This document shows, piece by piece, positions 1 through 6,331 of a stretch of DNA of 36,781 nucleotides. This DNA is from a virus. The notes under the pieces were generated by a model. It saw only the letters and a program-made list of their open reading frames with translations, was not told where the DNA came from and did not search any database. Where the stretch lies: positions 1 through 36,781 of the IMG/VR virus record IMGVR_UViG_3300048918_000186; one strand, written 5' to 3'. The position numbers were made by a program, and so were the translations under genes. Each line of letters begins with the position of its first letter. Within the stretch, counting starts at the first letter, position 1.

Positions 1-118
1 CTTCGGCGAAGCCTGGGCGCACCGTTCCCGGAAGAGCGGGAACGACCTGACCGCGCCGATCATAGCCATTGCGGCGGCGCTCACTCGGAATGCTGGAAAT
101 CCACGCCACCGTCTGGCG
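1..118. repeat. Left copy of 118-bp terminal direct repeat
   Basis: These bases match 36664-36781 at 117 of 118 positions; the single difference is t at 100 against a at 36763. Joining the two copies produces one continuous reading frame, so the repeat most likely reflects a circular (or circularly permuted) molecule whose assembly ends overlap. It is not an integration repeat, because the attachment site is elsewhere (35031-35216). Confidence 0.9.
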
Positions 119-142
119 GCGATCTTGTCCACGTTCGATCAT
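1..142 (-). CDS. Junction-spanning small basic protein, N-terminal part
   Basis: The ATG at 142-140 overlaps the TGA of the preceding gene by one base (TGATG). The frame stays open to the window edge and, after circular joining, continues at 36781-36614 to give a 63-residue Arg-rich protein (starting MIERGQDRRQT). No family is recognised. Its place in an unbroken run of overlapping genes, and its stop 2 nt before the next start codon, support it as a real gene. The window splits it, so the 3' end is missing here. Confidence 0.7.
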   Translation of the reverse strand, partial: MIERGQDRRQTVAWISSIPSERRRNGYDRRGQVVPALPGTVRPGFAE

Positions 143-555
143 CACTTGGCTCCTTTCTGAATTACCGGCGCGCCGGCCAGGCCGCAATAACCGCGGCGTT
201 TGGCCATTGCAGCATCATGTTCCGCATCGACGGTCGCCTGCAGTTCCTCCCAGCAGCCGCCCTGCAGATCATCACCTTCACCGGACAGCGGAACCCATGC
301 GGCGTCTGCCGGCACCGCCTCTGGCCGAGGCGGCTCGACCTGCGGATAGTCTTCCTCGGGCCACCACGTCTTCTGGTCGCGCTTCTCGAGTTCCGGATCG
401 GTCCAACGCCACATGCCGCATTGATCAGCGACACAACGGCAGGCTTCCGGCACCCGGCGCTGGTCGTCGCAGTCGTTGAAGGTGGCGATCTGGTTCCTGG
501 AAGTGCGCACCATTGGGCACCAGAGGCCAGCTGCTTGCTCTCGGTTGAAGATCAT
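142..555 (-). CDS. Cysteine-containing early protein, 137 aa
   Basis: Unrecognised phage early protein of 137 residues. The start (MIFNREQAAG) was chosen because it overlaps the previous gene's stop by ATGA; the longer upstream frame only shadows that gene. Visible features are scattered cysteines (WCP near the N-terminus, CRCVADQC around residues 40-47, GYCG near the C-terminus), which could bind metal, and an acidic Pro-rich middle. It belongs to the leftward early operon. No function can be assigned; confidence that it is coding is high. Confidence 0.75.
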   Translation of the reverse strand: MIFNREQAAGLWCPMVRTSRNQIATFNDCDDQRRVPEACRCVADQCGMWRWTDPELEKRDQKTWWPEEDYPQVEPPRPEAVPADAAWVPLSGEGDDLQGGCWEELQATVDAEHDAAMAKRRGYCGLAGAPVIQKGAK

Positions 556-992
556 GCTGCGCTCCCGATCGCGCCCTTGGCTGCTAACTGGCTGCGCTTC
601 TCGGCACGTCTCGCGCGCTTTGCCTCGGCCGCGTCGACTATGTGGCGCTGGCTGTCTGGCGGCGACAGCGGGTAGTCGTGCTCGGTGCCAGCCATCGGCG
701 GTATGATGTCTTTCAGCCCTATGCGCGTGATGACCCAGCCGTGACACAGCTCGCCCTTGCGCTGGTGGCAGTAGAATGGGATGCCATCGGCGACGCACTT
801 GCTGATGTCGAGCTGGGTCTGTGGGCAGCCGTTCGGCACTGTGCCCGCCCGGAAGGCGCAGGTCTTGCAGCGCTCGCCCTCGTCGACCTGTTCGCCCAGG
901 CGCTTCTCGGCGATGTCGTACAGGCGTGCCATCTGCTTGCCCAGCAGCTGGCCTTCTGGCGTCACGCGGTGGTGATCATAGGCTTCCTTCAC
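552..992 (-). CDS. Cysteine-rich early protein, 146 aa
   Basis: A 146-residue protein with a cluster of cysteines between about residues 43 and 83: CKTC, then single cysteines in NGC, SKC, FYC and ELC. This spacing suggests a zinc or iron-sulfur site, but that is inference. The C-terminal 40 residues are Arg/Lys/Ala-rich and probably helical. It overlaps both neighbours by 4 bp (ATGA), indicating translational coupling within the leftward operon. No characterised family is recognised. Confidence 0.8.
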   Translation of the reverse strand: MKEAYDHHRVTPEGQLLGKQMARLYDIAEKRLGEQVDEGERCKTCAFRAGTVPNGCPQTQLDISKCVADGIPFYCHQRKGELCHGWVITRIGLKDIIPPMAGTEHDYPLSPPDSQRHIVDAAEAKRARRAEKRSQLAAKGAIGSAA

Positions 993-1636
993 GATCTGAT
1001 CTCCTTCTCGGCCTCAGCCATCGCCACGTTCAGCTCGGACATCGCAGCATCGCTTCCCCCAGCTCGATCAGGGTGGCGCACGCTGGCCAACTCACGGAAC
1101 CGTGCTCGGATTTCTCCAGGCTTCGGCATCTTGTGTTCAGACCAGCCGAAAACCTCGCGCCAAGTCCGGTACGCTACCGGCGCCGGCAGTGCGGTGAACC
1201 CGGTGAATGCCCGGTCCAGAATCTGCGCGCCACCGTGCCGCTCGATCGCCCGCATCGCATCCAGCGTCGCGGCGATCGCGGCCAGGTTCTCCTCGACCTT
1301 GTAGTACTGGTCAATCGCCATCACGCGTTGCTCACCTTTCTTGACGTGCCAGTACACGGCGGCGCCGGCGTCACGCGGTACGGGCTGACGGGAATATGGC
1401 AACCCATCCTGACGCAACTCCAGGTTGGTCGAGATCACGATGTTGTCTCGGTCGATACCCATGCGCGCCAGTTCGGCCAGCACCCGCTTGGTCGCCTCGG
1501 CGATCGTGATCTCAACCTGGCTGTTGTAGGCCCGGCCCGGCTCTCGCTTCATCGTGTGGAACTTGCCGTGGCGCTGCTGGCTGACAGGCGTGCGCGGCCA
1601 CCCTGCGGGCCACTGGAGCGGATAGGCTGGGATCAC
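989..1636 (-). CDS. Early phage protein with C-terminal J-domain-like segment
   Basis: A 215-residue protein. The N-terminal part (MIPAYPLQWPAGWPR, then a segment with IVISTNLELRQDGLP) resembles a family common in phages and prophages of Gram-negative bacteria. The last ~55 residues contain FRELASVRHPDRAGG, which matches the HPD loop and flanking helices of a J-domain (DnaJ-type). This suggests it could recruit host DnaK, possibly for replication, but the role is unproven. It overlaps both neighbours by ATGA. Confidence 0.8.
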   Translation of the reverse strand: MIPAYPLQWPAGWPRTPVSQQRHGKFHTMKREPGRAYNSQVEITIAEATKRVLAELARMGIDRDNIVISTNLELRQDGLPYSRQPVPRDAGAAVYWHVKKGEQRVMAIDQYYKVEENLAAIAATLDAMRAIERHGGAQILDRAFTGFTALPAPVAYRTWREVFGWSEHKMPKPGEIRARFRELASVRHPDRAGGSDAAMSELNVAMAEAEKEIRS

Positions 1637-2247
1637 GATGCCCCGCCTTTTTGCTCGCGCGCCGCCGCACGGTCAATGCGCTCGATCTCGGCCAGCAGCA
1701 GCGCGGCCGCGCGCACATAGTTGGCGCGGGCATCGCGTGGCTTCCACCACGATTTCTCCCAGGGCCAGATATACGGCGCCTGGTCGTTGGCTCCGTTCAG
1801 GATGTACGATGCCGCGCCGCGCGGCAGCTCAGCCGCATGGTATCGGTCGTCGCCGTCGTGCGTCATTCCTTCGGCCTCGACTTGGCGCTGGCGCTCGGCC
1901 AGCACATCACGGGCGGCCGTCGTTGCCGCTTCCTGGAAGCGCAGCGCTTCGACCAGGCGCGAGTGCAGCTCGATCACGTCAGCTGCCGGGTCGACGATCT
2001 GGTTCTCGTCCCACATGATCACGTAGCACATGCCGCCGATGACGCGACCGGGGAAGCCGGGGCCGCGCTCGAGCGTGCCCTTGATCGCTTCATAGAAGGC
2101 GCGCAGGTGCTCAGGGTCTTCCTCATCGAACCAGGTCGGCGCACCTTCTTTCGCGCCGCGCTCCGGGTAGTAGCCCTTGTCGATGTCGGTGAGGATCGAC
2201 ATCAAGTCGCCTGCGGCCTCGATGTCCTTCTCGGACGGTTTTGCCAT
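1633..2247 (-). CDS. Early phage protein with conserved C-terminal domain, 204 aa
   Basis: A 204-residue hypothetical protein. The C-terminal half has a pattern seen in many phage early regions: a helical RDVLAERQRQVEAEG stretch, a WPWEKSWWKP motif, and a closing helix with LLLAEIERID. I know no biochemical function for this domain. The ATG at 2247 is preferred over the GTG at 2253, which overlaps the preceding TAG; it lies five nucleotides downstream of that stop. The 3' end overlaps the next gene by 4 bp. Confidence 0.8.
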   Translation of the reverse strand: MAKPSEKDIEAAGDLMSILTDIDKGYYPERGAKEGAPTWFDEEDPEHLRAFYEAIKGTLERGPGFPGRVIGGMCYVIMWDENQIVDPAADVIELHSRLVEALRFQEAATTAARDVLAERQRQVEAEGMTHDGDDRYHAAELPRGAASYILNGANDQAPYIWPWEKSWWKPRDARANYVRAAALLLAEIERIDRAAAREQKGGAS

Positions 2248-2252
2248 TTTCA

Positions 2253-2453
2253 CTATGCTGCCTCCTTGGTAGATGACGCCGCGGCGCGTGCGCAGCTATC
2301 GCATGCGCCGTACTGCTGCAGCTGCTTGGATGTCACGACCTTGCCGCAAGCGCAGCGCTTGCGCACGAGGGCGATCGGCGCCGGGCTGGCCGCCGTTCGG
2401 TCACGGTAAAGGTCAGTGGCGATGGAACTGGGGATGCCGAATCTGCCGGTCAT
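2253..2453 (-). CDS. Small zinc-ribbon-like protein, 66 aa
   Basis: A 66-residue protein beginning MTGRFGIPSS. The start overlaps the methylase stop by ATGA. The C-terminal half carries CAC and then CDSC about 16 residues later, the spacing of a four-cysteine zinc ribbon, so zinc binding is likely. Small zinc proteins of this kind are common in phage early operons as nucleic-acid-binding or host-takeover factors; no specific role can be read from this sequence. Confidence 0.75.
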   Translation of the reverse strand: MTGRFGIPSSIATDLYRDRTAASPAPIALVRKRCACGKVVTSKQLQQYGACDSCARAAASSTKEAA

Positions 2454-3316
2454 TCGAACATCCTTCCCTGCGCGGTCTGCCGCTCGAGCGTGGCGGCACA
2501 GGCCGGATTGAGCCACACAACCTCCGTCGACGCAGTGCCGTGGTCAGCGACATGCGGGCGCTCATGCCGGATCCAGTCGGGATAAAGCTCGTGGTCATAA
2601 AGGTCGCTCGGGTATCCAGACAGGACGACCATGCCACGCGCAGCGCGCAGCTTCGCTGCCAGTTCGCGATGGTCGTCATCAGTCATTTCGTGCCGGTACC
2701 CTCGGGCCTTCGCACGTGTGCTGCGGCAGTACGGCGGATCCGCGTAAATCAGGGTGCGTGGCGTATCCATCCGGGCGATGATGTCGACCGCAGGGCAGTT
2801 CTCGATCAGAACACCCTGCAGGCGCTGCGTGAAGGCCGGGATAGCGTTGTGCCAGGATGAATACTCGATCGCAGGTAGCACACGGCCATCGGTGAGATTC
2901 GCGCGGAATCCAGACTTTGCCGGTCGCGTCGCAGCTGTGCTGCTGAATCCCAAAAACGCCTTGATCACAAGCTTGTGCGCGCGATCCACCTCGTCCTCCG
3001 GTTCGCTGTAGGCGGCGTCGAATTCATCACGCGCAAACGGCGTAAGTGCAACACGGCGCTGCAGCTCGCTGGCACGCGCGGGATCCCGCAATACGCGAAA
3101 CAGGTTCACTACCTCGCCATCGAGATCGTTATAGACCTCCGCTCCTACTCGCGGCTTCTGCAACAGCACGGACGCAGCGCCGGCGAACGGCTCAACATAG
3201 ACAAGGTGCTCCGGGAAGAACGATAGAATCCACGGCGCCAGGCGGAACTTGCCGCCGTGGTAGCGCAGCACCGGCCGCGGCGGCGCCTCGCCGCTGCTCA
3301 TGAAGTCGCGCTTCAT
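2450..3316 (-). CDS. dam: Dam-type DNA N6-adenine methyltransferase
   Basis: A 288-residue class D12 adenine methyltransferase. It shows the N-terminal RYHGGK motif (residues 18-23), the SAM-binding EPFAGAASV segment (42-50), YND (62-64), and the catalytic DPPY motif (193-196). Members transfer a methyl group from SAM to N6 of adenine, often in GATC; the target here is not determinable. No restriction endonuclease lies nearby, so it is an orphan enzyme, probably protecting phage DNA from host restriction or tuning regulation. It overlaps both neighbours by 4 bp and is expressed early. Confidence 0.92.
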   Translation of the reverse strand: MKRDFMSSGEAPPRPVLRYHGGKFRLAPWILSFFPEHLVYVEPFAGAASVLLQKPRVGAEVYNDLDGEVVNLFRVLRDPARASELQRRVALTPFARDEFDAAYSEPEDEVDRAHKLVIKAFLGFSSTAATRPAKSGFRANLTDGRVLPAIEYSSWHNAIPAFTQRLQGVLIENCPAVDIIARMDTPRTLIYADPPYCRSTRAKARGYRHEMTDDDHRELAAKLRAARGMVVLSGYPSDLYDHELYPDWIRHERPHVADHGTASTEVVWLNPACAATLERQTAQGRMFE

Positions 3317-3690
3317 GCCACTACTCCCTGCACTGGCCCGAACAGCGCCGCCACCAGCGGATCCCGATGAAGATTCACCTGCACCGTCGGCGCGGCCCGC
3401 GCGCCATCACCCGCCTGCTCGAGAGGTTCCGGCTTCTCGCCGGCCGCCCAGTACTCACGGTGGAACTTGGCATATTCGCCCGTCCGATGCGCGAGCCCCT
3501 GCACCTCCATGTGCACCAGGTGGCCTCGCGCGGTGTCGCGCTTGAGCCCACACTCCTCGGCGATATCGCAAATCGTCATACGCCGCTCGGCCAGCAGCTC
3601 ACCGATACGCTTGATAGATTCCTCGCGGCGCGCGATCCATTCCGCGGCGGTCGCGCGCCGGAAGGTTGCGGATGGGCTGGGGTTGGTCAT
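3313..3690 (-). CDS. Helix-turn-helix DNA-binding protein, 125 aa
   Basis: A 125-residue protein whose centre (about residues 25-60; RRMTICDIAEECGLKRDTA followed by a GHLVHMEVQG helix) reads as a winged helix-turn-helix. The C-terminal tail is Pro/Ala-rich and ends in DPLVAALFGP, a short motif found at the end of other small phage and plasmid DNA-binding proteins. A role in early regulation or replication is possible. It overlaps the methylase and the upstream cysteine-rich gene by ATGA on each side. Confidence 0.8.
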   Translation of the reverse strand: MTNPSPSATFRRATAAEWIARREESIKRIGELLAERRMTICDIAEECGLKRDTARGHLVHMEVQGLAHRTGEYAKFHREYWAAGEKPEPLEQAGDGARAAPTVQVNLHRDPLVAALFGPVQGVVA

Positions 3691-3935
3691 GCATATACTC
3701 CGTTATTCGTGTCTTCCAATAAGTCCAACTGGCGGCCTTTGCTCAGGTCCAGCCGGTAGATGTAGCTGCTCGCGCCGGGCCCGCGCGTTTCGCAATCCGG
3801 CATCCCGGCTGCTACCGCGGCCTCGCCGACCTGCCGGCATACATTGCTGCGCTCGTTGTCGAAAATGCAGCCCTGACAGTCGCGCGTGGCCGGCTCGGCG
3901 TAGAACCAGGTGCCGTTCGCAAAGGCTCGGATCAC
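3687..3935 (-). CDS. Small cysteine-containing early protein, 82 aa
   Basis: An 82-residue protein starting at a GTG that overlaps the preceding TGA (GTGA), consistent with the rest of the operon; ATG starts further upstream would overlap that gene extensively. It contains CQGC and two further cysteines within about 40 residues, a possible metal site, and conserved-looking NGTWFYAEPATRDC text. No family name can be given. Confidence 0.7.
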   Translation of the reverse strand: MIRAFANGTWFYAEPATRDCQGCIFDNERSNVCRQVGEAAVAAGMPDCETRGPGASSYIYRLDLSKGRQLDLLEDTNNGVYA

Positions 3936-4138
3936 GGCGGCCGCTCCCGATTGGCGAGCCGGCAAGTGCACCGGTCGCCCTGCTCACAGTTATGGTTGCA
4001 GGCCGACTCGGGCAGGCTCTGCACCAGGTCGCCGATCAGCAAGACCCCCGCCACCAGCACCAGGCCGAGGCCGGCCAGCGGCAGGTCAGCCAGGAGCGCG
4101 AACGCGCTCAGCAGCAGGATGATGAGGATCGTCTTCAC
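3932..4138 (-). CDS. Small membrane protein, 68 aa
   Basis: A 68-residue protein whose first ~42 residues are almost continuously hydrophobic (MKTILIILLLSAFALL, then a second stretch with GLGLVLVAGVLLIG). This predicts one or two inner-membrane helices, or a signal anchor. The tail carries four cysteines in about 15 residues (ACNHNCEQ, RCTC). Function is unknown; a membrane-associated superinfection or host-interaction role is possible. It overlaps both neighbours by 4 bp. Confidence 0.7.
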   Translation of the reverse strand: MKTILIILLLSAFALLADLPLAGLGLVLVAGVLLIGDLVQSLPESACNHNCEQGDRCTCRLANRERPP

Positions 4139-4419
4139 GCTTCGCCTCCTTCGGCCAAGGTCGGCCTGATCTGGATCTCGCTGCTGTCGATGCCGCCGCG
4201 GATGCCGGCGAGGTACACCACCATGTCGGGCTGCGTGCCGGTGCCGGTAATGGTCAGGCCGCTGATGAACTGGTTCAGGCCGCGGTACAGCACCGGGCGC
4301 GCGCAGTGCATGGACTTGAGCAGGGCCCAGTGGTGCCGGTACGCCGCTTCGTCGAGTGGCTCGTTTTGCTCCGGGTCTGGCAGCCCGCCGCCGGCGCGTC
4401 GAGACGAGAGGCCGGTCAT
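4135..4419 (-). CDS. Hypothetical early protein, 94 aa
   Basis: A 94-residue protein coupled to both neighbours by ATGA overlaps. The N-terminus is Arg/Gly-rich and the centre reads as mixed alpha/beta (LNQFISGLTITGTG). No domain is recognised. Operon position is the main evidence that it is a real gene. Confidence 0.7.
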   Translation of the reverse strand: MTGLSSRRAGGGLPDPEQNEPLDEAAYRHHWALLKSMHCARPVLYRGLNQFISGLTITGTGTQPDMVVYLAGIRGGIDSSEIQIRPTLAEGGEA

Positions 4420-4754
4420 CGCGCGCCCTCCCGAGCCCGCTTCAGCGCCGTGCGGACGTTCACCAGCACGAAGTCGATCGACATGCCCTGCGTGCCGTCG
4501 TAGTGCGGACGCAGCTCGCCCAGCTTGTGCTCGGCCCCTTCCAGCGAGGGCAGGAAGAAGGCGCGCGCCTCGGCCACTTTCTTGTCAACGTGGGAGTCGG
4601 CATGCAGCAGCGTGTGGTTGGCTTCCGGCGTGCACAGGAGGTCGGCCAGGCGCTTGATGGCGGCGCGCTTGTCGGCGCAGGCGCCGTTGGCGTCGTAGAC
4701 GATCCGCTGTGCCTCGAGCATCAACGGGGCCAATGGGTTTGCGTGGATGGTCAT
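4416..4754 (-). CDS. Hypothetical early protein, 112 aa
   Basis: A 112-residue, mainly helical protein beginning MTIHANPLAPL. A longer upstream frame only shadows the DUF7673-like gene, so the ATG at 4754, 17 bp after that gene, is preferred. The middle has a KRLADLLCTPEAN helix and an RPHYDGTQGMSIDFVLVN segment. No known family is recognised. It is part of the leftward early operon. Confidence 0.72.
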   Translation of the reverse strand: MTIHANPLAPLMLEAQRIVYDANGACADKRAAIKRLADLLCTPEANHTLLHADSHVDKKVAEARAFFLPSLEGAEHKLGELRPHYDGTQGMSIDFVLVNVRTALKRAREGAR

Positions 4755-4771
4755 GGGTGCTCCGTGTCGTG

Positions 4772-5107
4772 TCAGCCGTATTCGCGTGCCCGGCGCGGGG
4801 CCGGCTTGGTGTAGTCGCGGATGCGCCACTGCTTGGCGAGGTCCTCCCAGATCCGGCTGCCGTCGACGAAGTACTGGTGCACCTCGACTGCCGGGCTGTA
4901 ATCGAGCTTCAGCACCTCGAGGCAGTCTTCGAAGATCTCGCGATCGACGCAGCGGAAATCCGTCAGGTCGAACTTGAACCGGTTGCCGTTGTACAGGCCG
5001 AGCAGGAAGGCGGCGACGTGACGGCATTGGCCCGAGTGGCCGCGCGCGATCTTCAGCAGCCGGGCCAGCGCCTCGACACCAGGTGGGAGCTTTTTCGCTT
5101 CATCCAT
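4772..5107 (-). CDS. DUF7673-like early protein, 111 aa
   Basis: A 111-residue protein whose pattern (GVEALARLLKIARGHSGQ, FLLGLYNGNRF, FRCVDREIFEDCLEVL, then VHQYF) resembles the DUF7673 group of small phage and prophage proteins; the family name is from memory and needs a profile search. The ATG at 5107 overlaps the preceding 51-residue gene by 8 bp. It is the second gene of the operon transcribed from the 5309-5337 promoter. Function unknown. Confidence 0.8.
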   Translation of the reverse strand: MDEAKKLPPGVEALARLLKIARGHSGQCRHVAAFLLGLYNGNRFKFDLTDFRCVDREIFEDCLEVLKLDYSPAVEVHQYFVDGSRIWEDLAKQWRIRDYTKPAPRRAREYG

Positions 5108-5255
5108 GGGCGGCCTCCGCGACAACGGTGATGCCGCACGGCTGGTCACCCAGTAACTCGGCGGTCAGCATGGCGGCCTCGCTGCTGGAGCGCGCCAAAG
5201 CGTTGAAGGTGATGCTGGTGGTTGGCGTACGTGCCGTGATGAGAAATCGCCGCAT
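5100..5255 (-). CDS. First gene of leftward early operon, 51 aa
   Basis: A short gene beginning MRRFLITARTPTTSITFNAL. Its start lies about 47 nt downstream of the predicted transcription start of the leftward promoter, preceded by a GGAGAC ribosome-binding site. Proteins with this MRRFLITAR start and a Ser/Thr-rich strand are common in small phage gene neighbourhoods, but I know no function. It ends inside the next gene's start (8-bp overlap), suggesting coupling. Confidence 0.72.
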   Translation of the reverse strand: MRRFLITARTPTTSITFNALARSSSEAAMLTAELLGDQPCGITVVAEAAHG

Positions 5256-5308
5256 TGAAGTCTCCGATTCGCCGCCCAGCGGGTGCTGAGCTCGGTTGCG
5301 ATGAGGCG

Positions 5309-5337
5309 ACTATACGATTGCGTATTACGAATGTCAA
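5309..5337 (-). promoter_or_regulatory. Leftward early promoter PL
   Basis: On the minus strand the -35 is TTGACA (5337-5332, perfect) and the -10 is TATAGT (5314-5309), separated by 17 bp. It faces the early operon running to the integrase. Both elements are overlapped by CI-type operators, so it should be repressed in the lysogen. Confidence 0.88.
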
Positions 5338-5350
5338 TGCGAAAACGTAT
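5312..5350. promoter_or_regulatory. OL operators (two CI/Cro-type sites)
   Basis: Two 14-bp near-palindromes, ATACGATTGCGTAT (5312-5325) and ATGCGAAAACGTAT (5337-5350), match the three sites between cI and cro. The first overlaps the -10 and the second touches the -35 of PL. Their starts are 25 bp apart. A further inverted pair of half-sites (CGCAT 5358-5362, ATGCG 5368-5372) lies upstream of the promoter and may be a degenerate third site. Confidence 0.85.
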
Positions 5351-5412
5351 AATTTTCCGCATTAAGGATGCGAAGATGTATCAAACGGGGAGGGGAAGGC
5401 TATCGATGGGCG

Positions 5413-5436
5413 AAAAAAGGCCCGCGCGAGGCGGGC
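5413..5436 (-). terminator. Terminator after cI-linked operon
   Basis: On the minus strand a GCCCGC/GCGGGC stem (5436-5420) is followed by six T residues (5418-5413). It lies downstream of the lipoprotein gene and just before PL, so it separates the lysogenic transcript from the early operon. Confidence 0.8.
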
Positions 5437-5485
5437 TTCGACGCGAGACGCTGTTTGCTATCTCACGAACGGCCTTGGTTGGTAC

Positions 5486-5758
5486 TCAGGCGCACTTGAA
5501 GTACAGGGTTGATTGCGGTATCTGCCCCAATGCGCGCGGAATGTCGGTACTGCTGACAACGGAAAAATCACGCCCTTTCGAGGCGCAGAACTGCTTGGCC
5601 TCCTTCAAGTTCTCAGCTTGCAGGGTTCCCGCTGACGCCGTGATTCCATTGTCCTGACGAGACGTCATGTAAGTGTCTTGACCAGCTGGAACGACACCTG
5701 TCTGGGTCGCGCACCCAGCCGCCAAAAAAAGCATTGCCAGCAAAACCACCTTTTTCAT
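5486..5758 (-). CDS. Putative lipoprotein, lysogenic conversion candidate
   Basis: A 90-residue protein with a short lipoprotein signal peptide: Lys-Lys, a hydrophobic core, and an LAAGC lipobox with Cys16 as the predicted lipidated residue. The mature part has a compact DTYMTSRQDNG motif and two later cysteines, resembling small chromosomal lipoproteins of unknown function in Burkholderiales. The ribosome-binding site (GAGG, 7-9 nt upstream) is good. It lies downstream of cI on the same strand, 34 nt after the preceding gene, so it is probably expressed in the lysogen; surface exclusion is a reasonable but unproven guess. Confidence 0.8.
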   Translation of the reverse strand: MKKVVLLAMLFLAAGCATQTGVVPAGQDTYMTSRQDNGITASAGTLQAENLKEAKQFCASKGRDFSVVSSTDIPRALGQIPQSTLYFKCA

Positions 5759-5792
5759 CTATTTCCTCGACAGTTAAAAGTGTGAACGCACA

Positions 5793-6050
5793 TCAAAATG
5801 GCACTTCGGGTTCAGCGGGCAATTCAAACTGGCGCCACTGCAAATCTTCATCGGTTAGCGCGGCCTCGGGGCACATCGCACCTCGGCTGATAAATCTCGA
5901 TTCCTGGTCCCAAGCCACCAGCGCGACCGGTCGCATAAAAAAAGCTTCGAGCTTGGCGAGCAGCTCGGCGCCCTTGTCGCCTTCCAGCTGCTCGGGCTCG
6001 GCCTGCACGGCAATAAGTGGCGGATCCAGTGGAATGATCGCGTTGAACAT
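5793..6050 (-). CDS. Small cI-linked protein B, 85 aa
   Basis: An 85-residue acidic protein starting MFNAIIPLD. It has a strong GAGGAGG ribosome-binding site and starts 2 nt from the end of the preceding gene. Its centre (RPVALVAWDQESR, then DLQW) aligns by eye with the neighbouring 92-residue protein (LPVMLVARDDESW, then DIDW), so the two look like diverged tandem paralogues. It should be co-transcribed with cI. No known domain is recognised. Confidence 0.72.
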   Translation of the reverse strand: MFNAIIPLDPPLIAVQAEPEQLEGDKGAELLAKLEAFFMRPVALVAWDQESRFISRGAMCPEAALTDEDLQWRQFELPAEPEVPF

Positions 6051-6052
6051 CG

Positions 6053-6331
6053 TCACGCCTCCTCGGCCTGGCCGCACCGCTGTGGGAGCATGGCCCAGTC
6101 GATGTCGCGCATACCTAGCAACGCATACAAGTGCGGCCTGGCATCAAATTCCGCACGGGCACGCGCGCGAGTCCAGGACTCATCATCTCGCGCTACCAGC
6201 ATCACTGGCAGCGCAAGGTCTTGCTGCAGCTGGTGGATCAACACGCTTGCGCGCGGCTCCGCCAACTCCCTGCACTCGACCAGCACTACTGCCAACCGCT
6301 CTTCACACAAACGTTGAACCGAATACAACAT
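6053..6331 (-). CDS. Small cI-linked protein A, 92 aa
   Basis: A 92-residue protein whose ATG overlaps the cI stop by one base (TGATG), implying coupling to the repressor. It is helix-rich, with a central LPVMLVARDDESW strand/turn and a DIDWAMLP segment resembling the next gene. A TTG three nucleotides upstream could also serve as start. It may be an immunity or lysogeny accessory factor, but function is unknown. Confidence 0.72.
   Translation of the reverse strand: MLYSVQRLCEERLAVVLVECRELAEPRASVLIHQLQQDLALPVMLVARDDESWTRARARAEFDARPHLYALLGMRDIDWAMLPQRCGQAEEA

Noticed and set aside
1-118. Terminal repeats as attL and attR of an integrated prophage
   Set aside because: They lie inside a coding operon, while an intact tRNA-derived attP with both arms is at 35031-35216.
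3703-3987. Alternative minus-strand ORF overlapping 3687-3935
   Set aside because: It is an Arg-rich shadow frame; the GTG-initiated frame couples to both neighbours.
5146-5362. Two longer minus-strand ORFs over 5146-5362
   Set aside because: They start within or just upstream of the PL promoter and operators and are out of frame with the better-supported 51-aa gene at 5100-5255.
5353-5485. Plus-strand ORF running through the PL upstream region
   Set aside because: It crosses a terminator and operators and its translation has no protein-like pattern.
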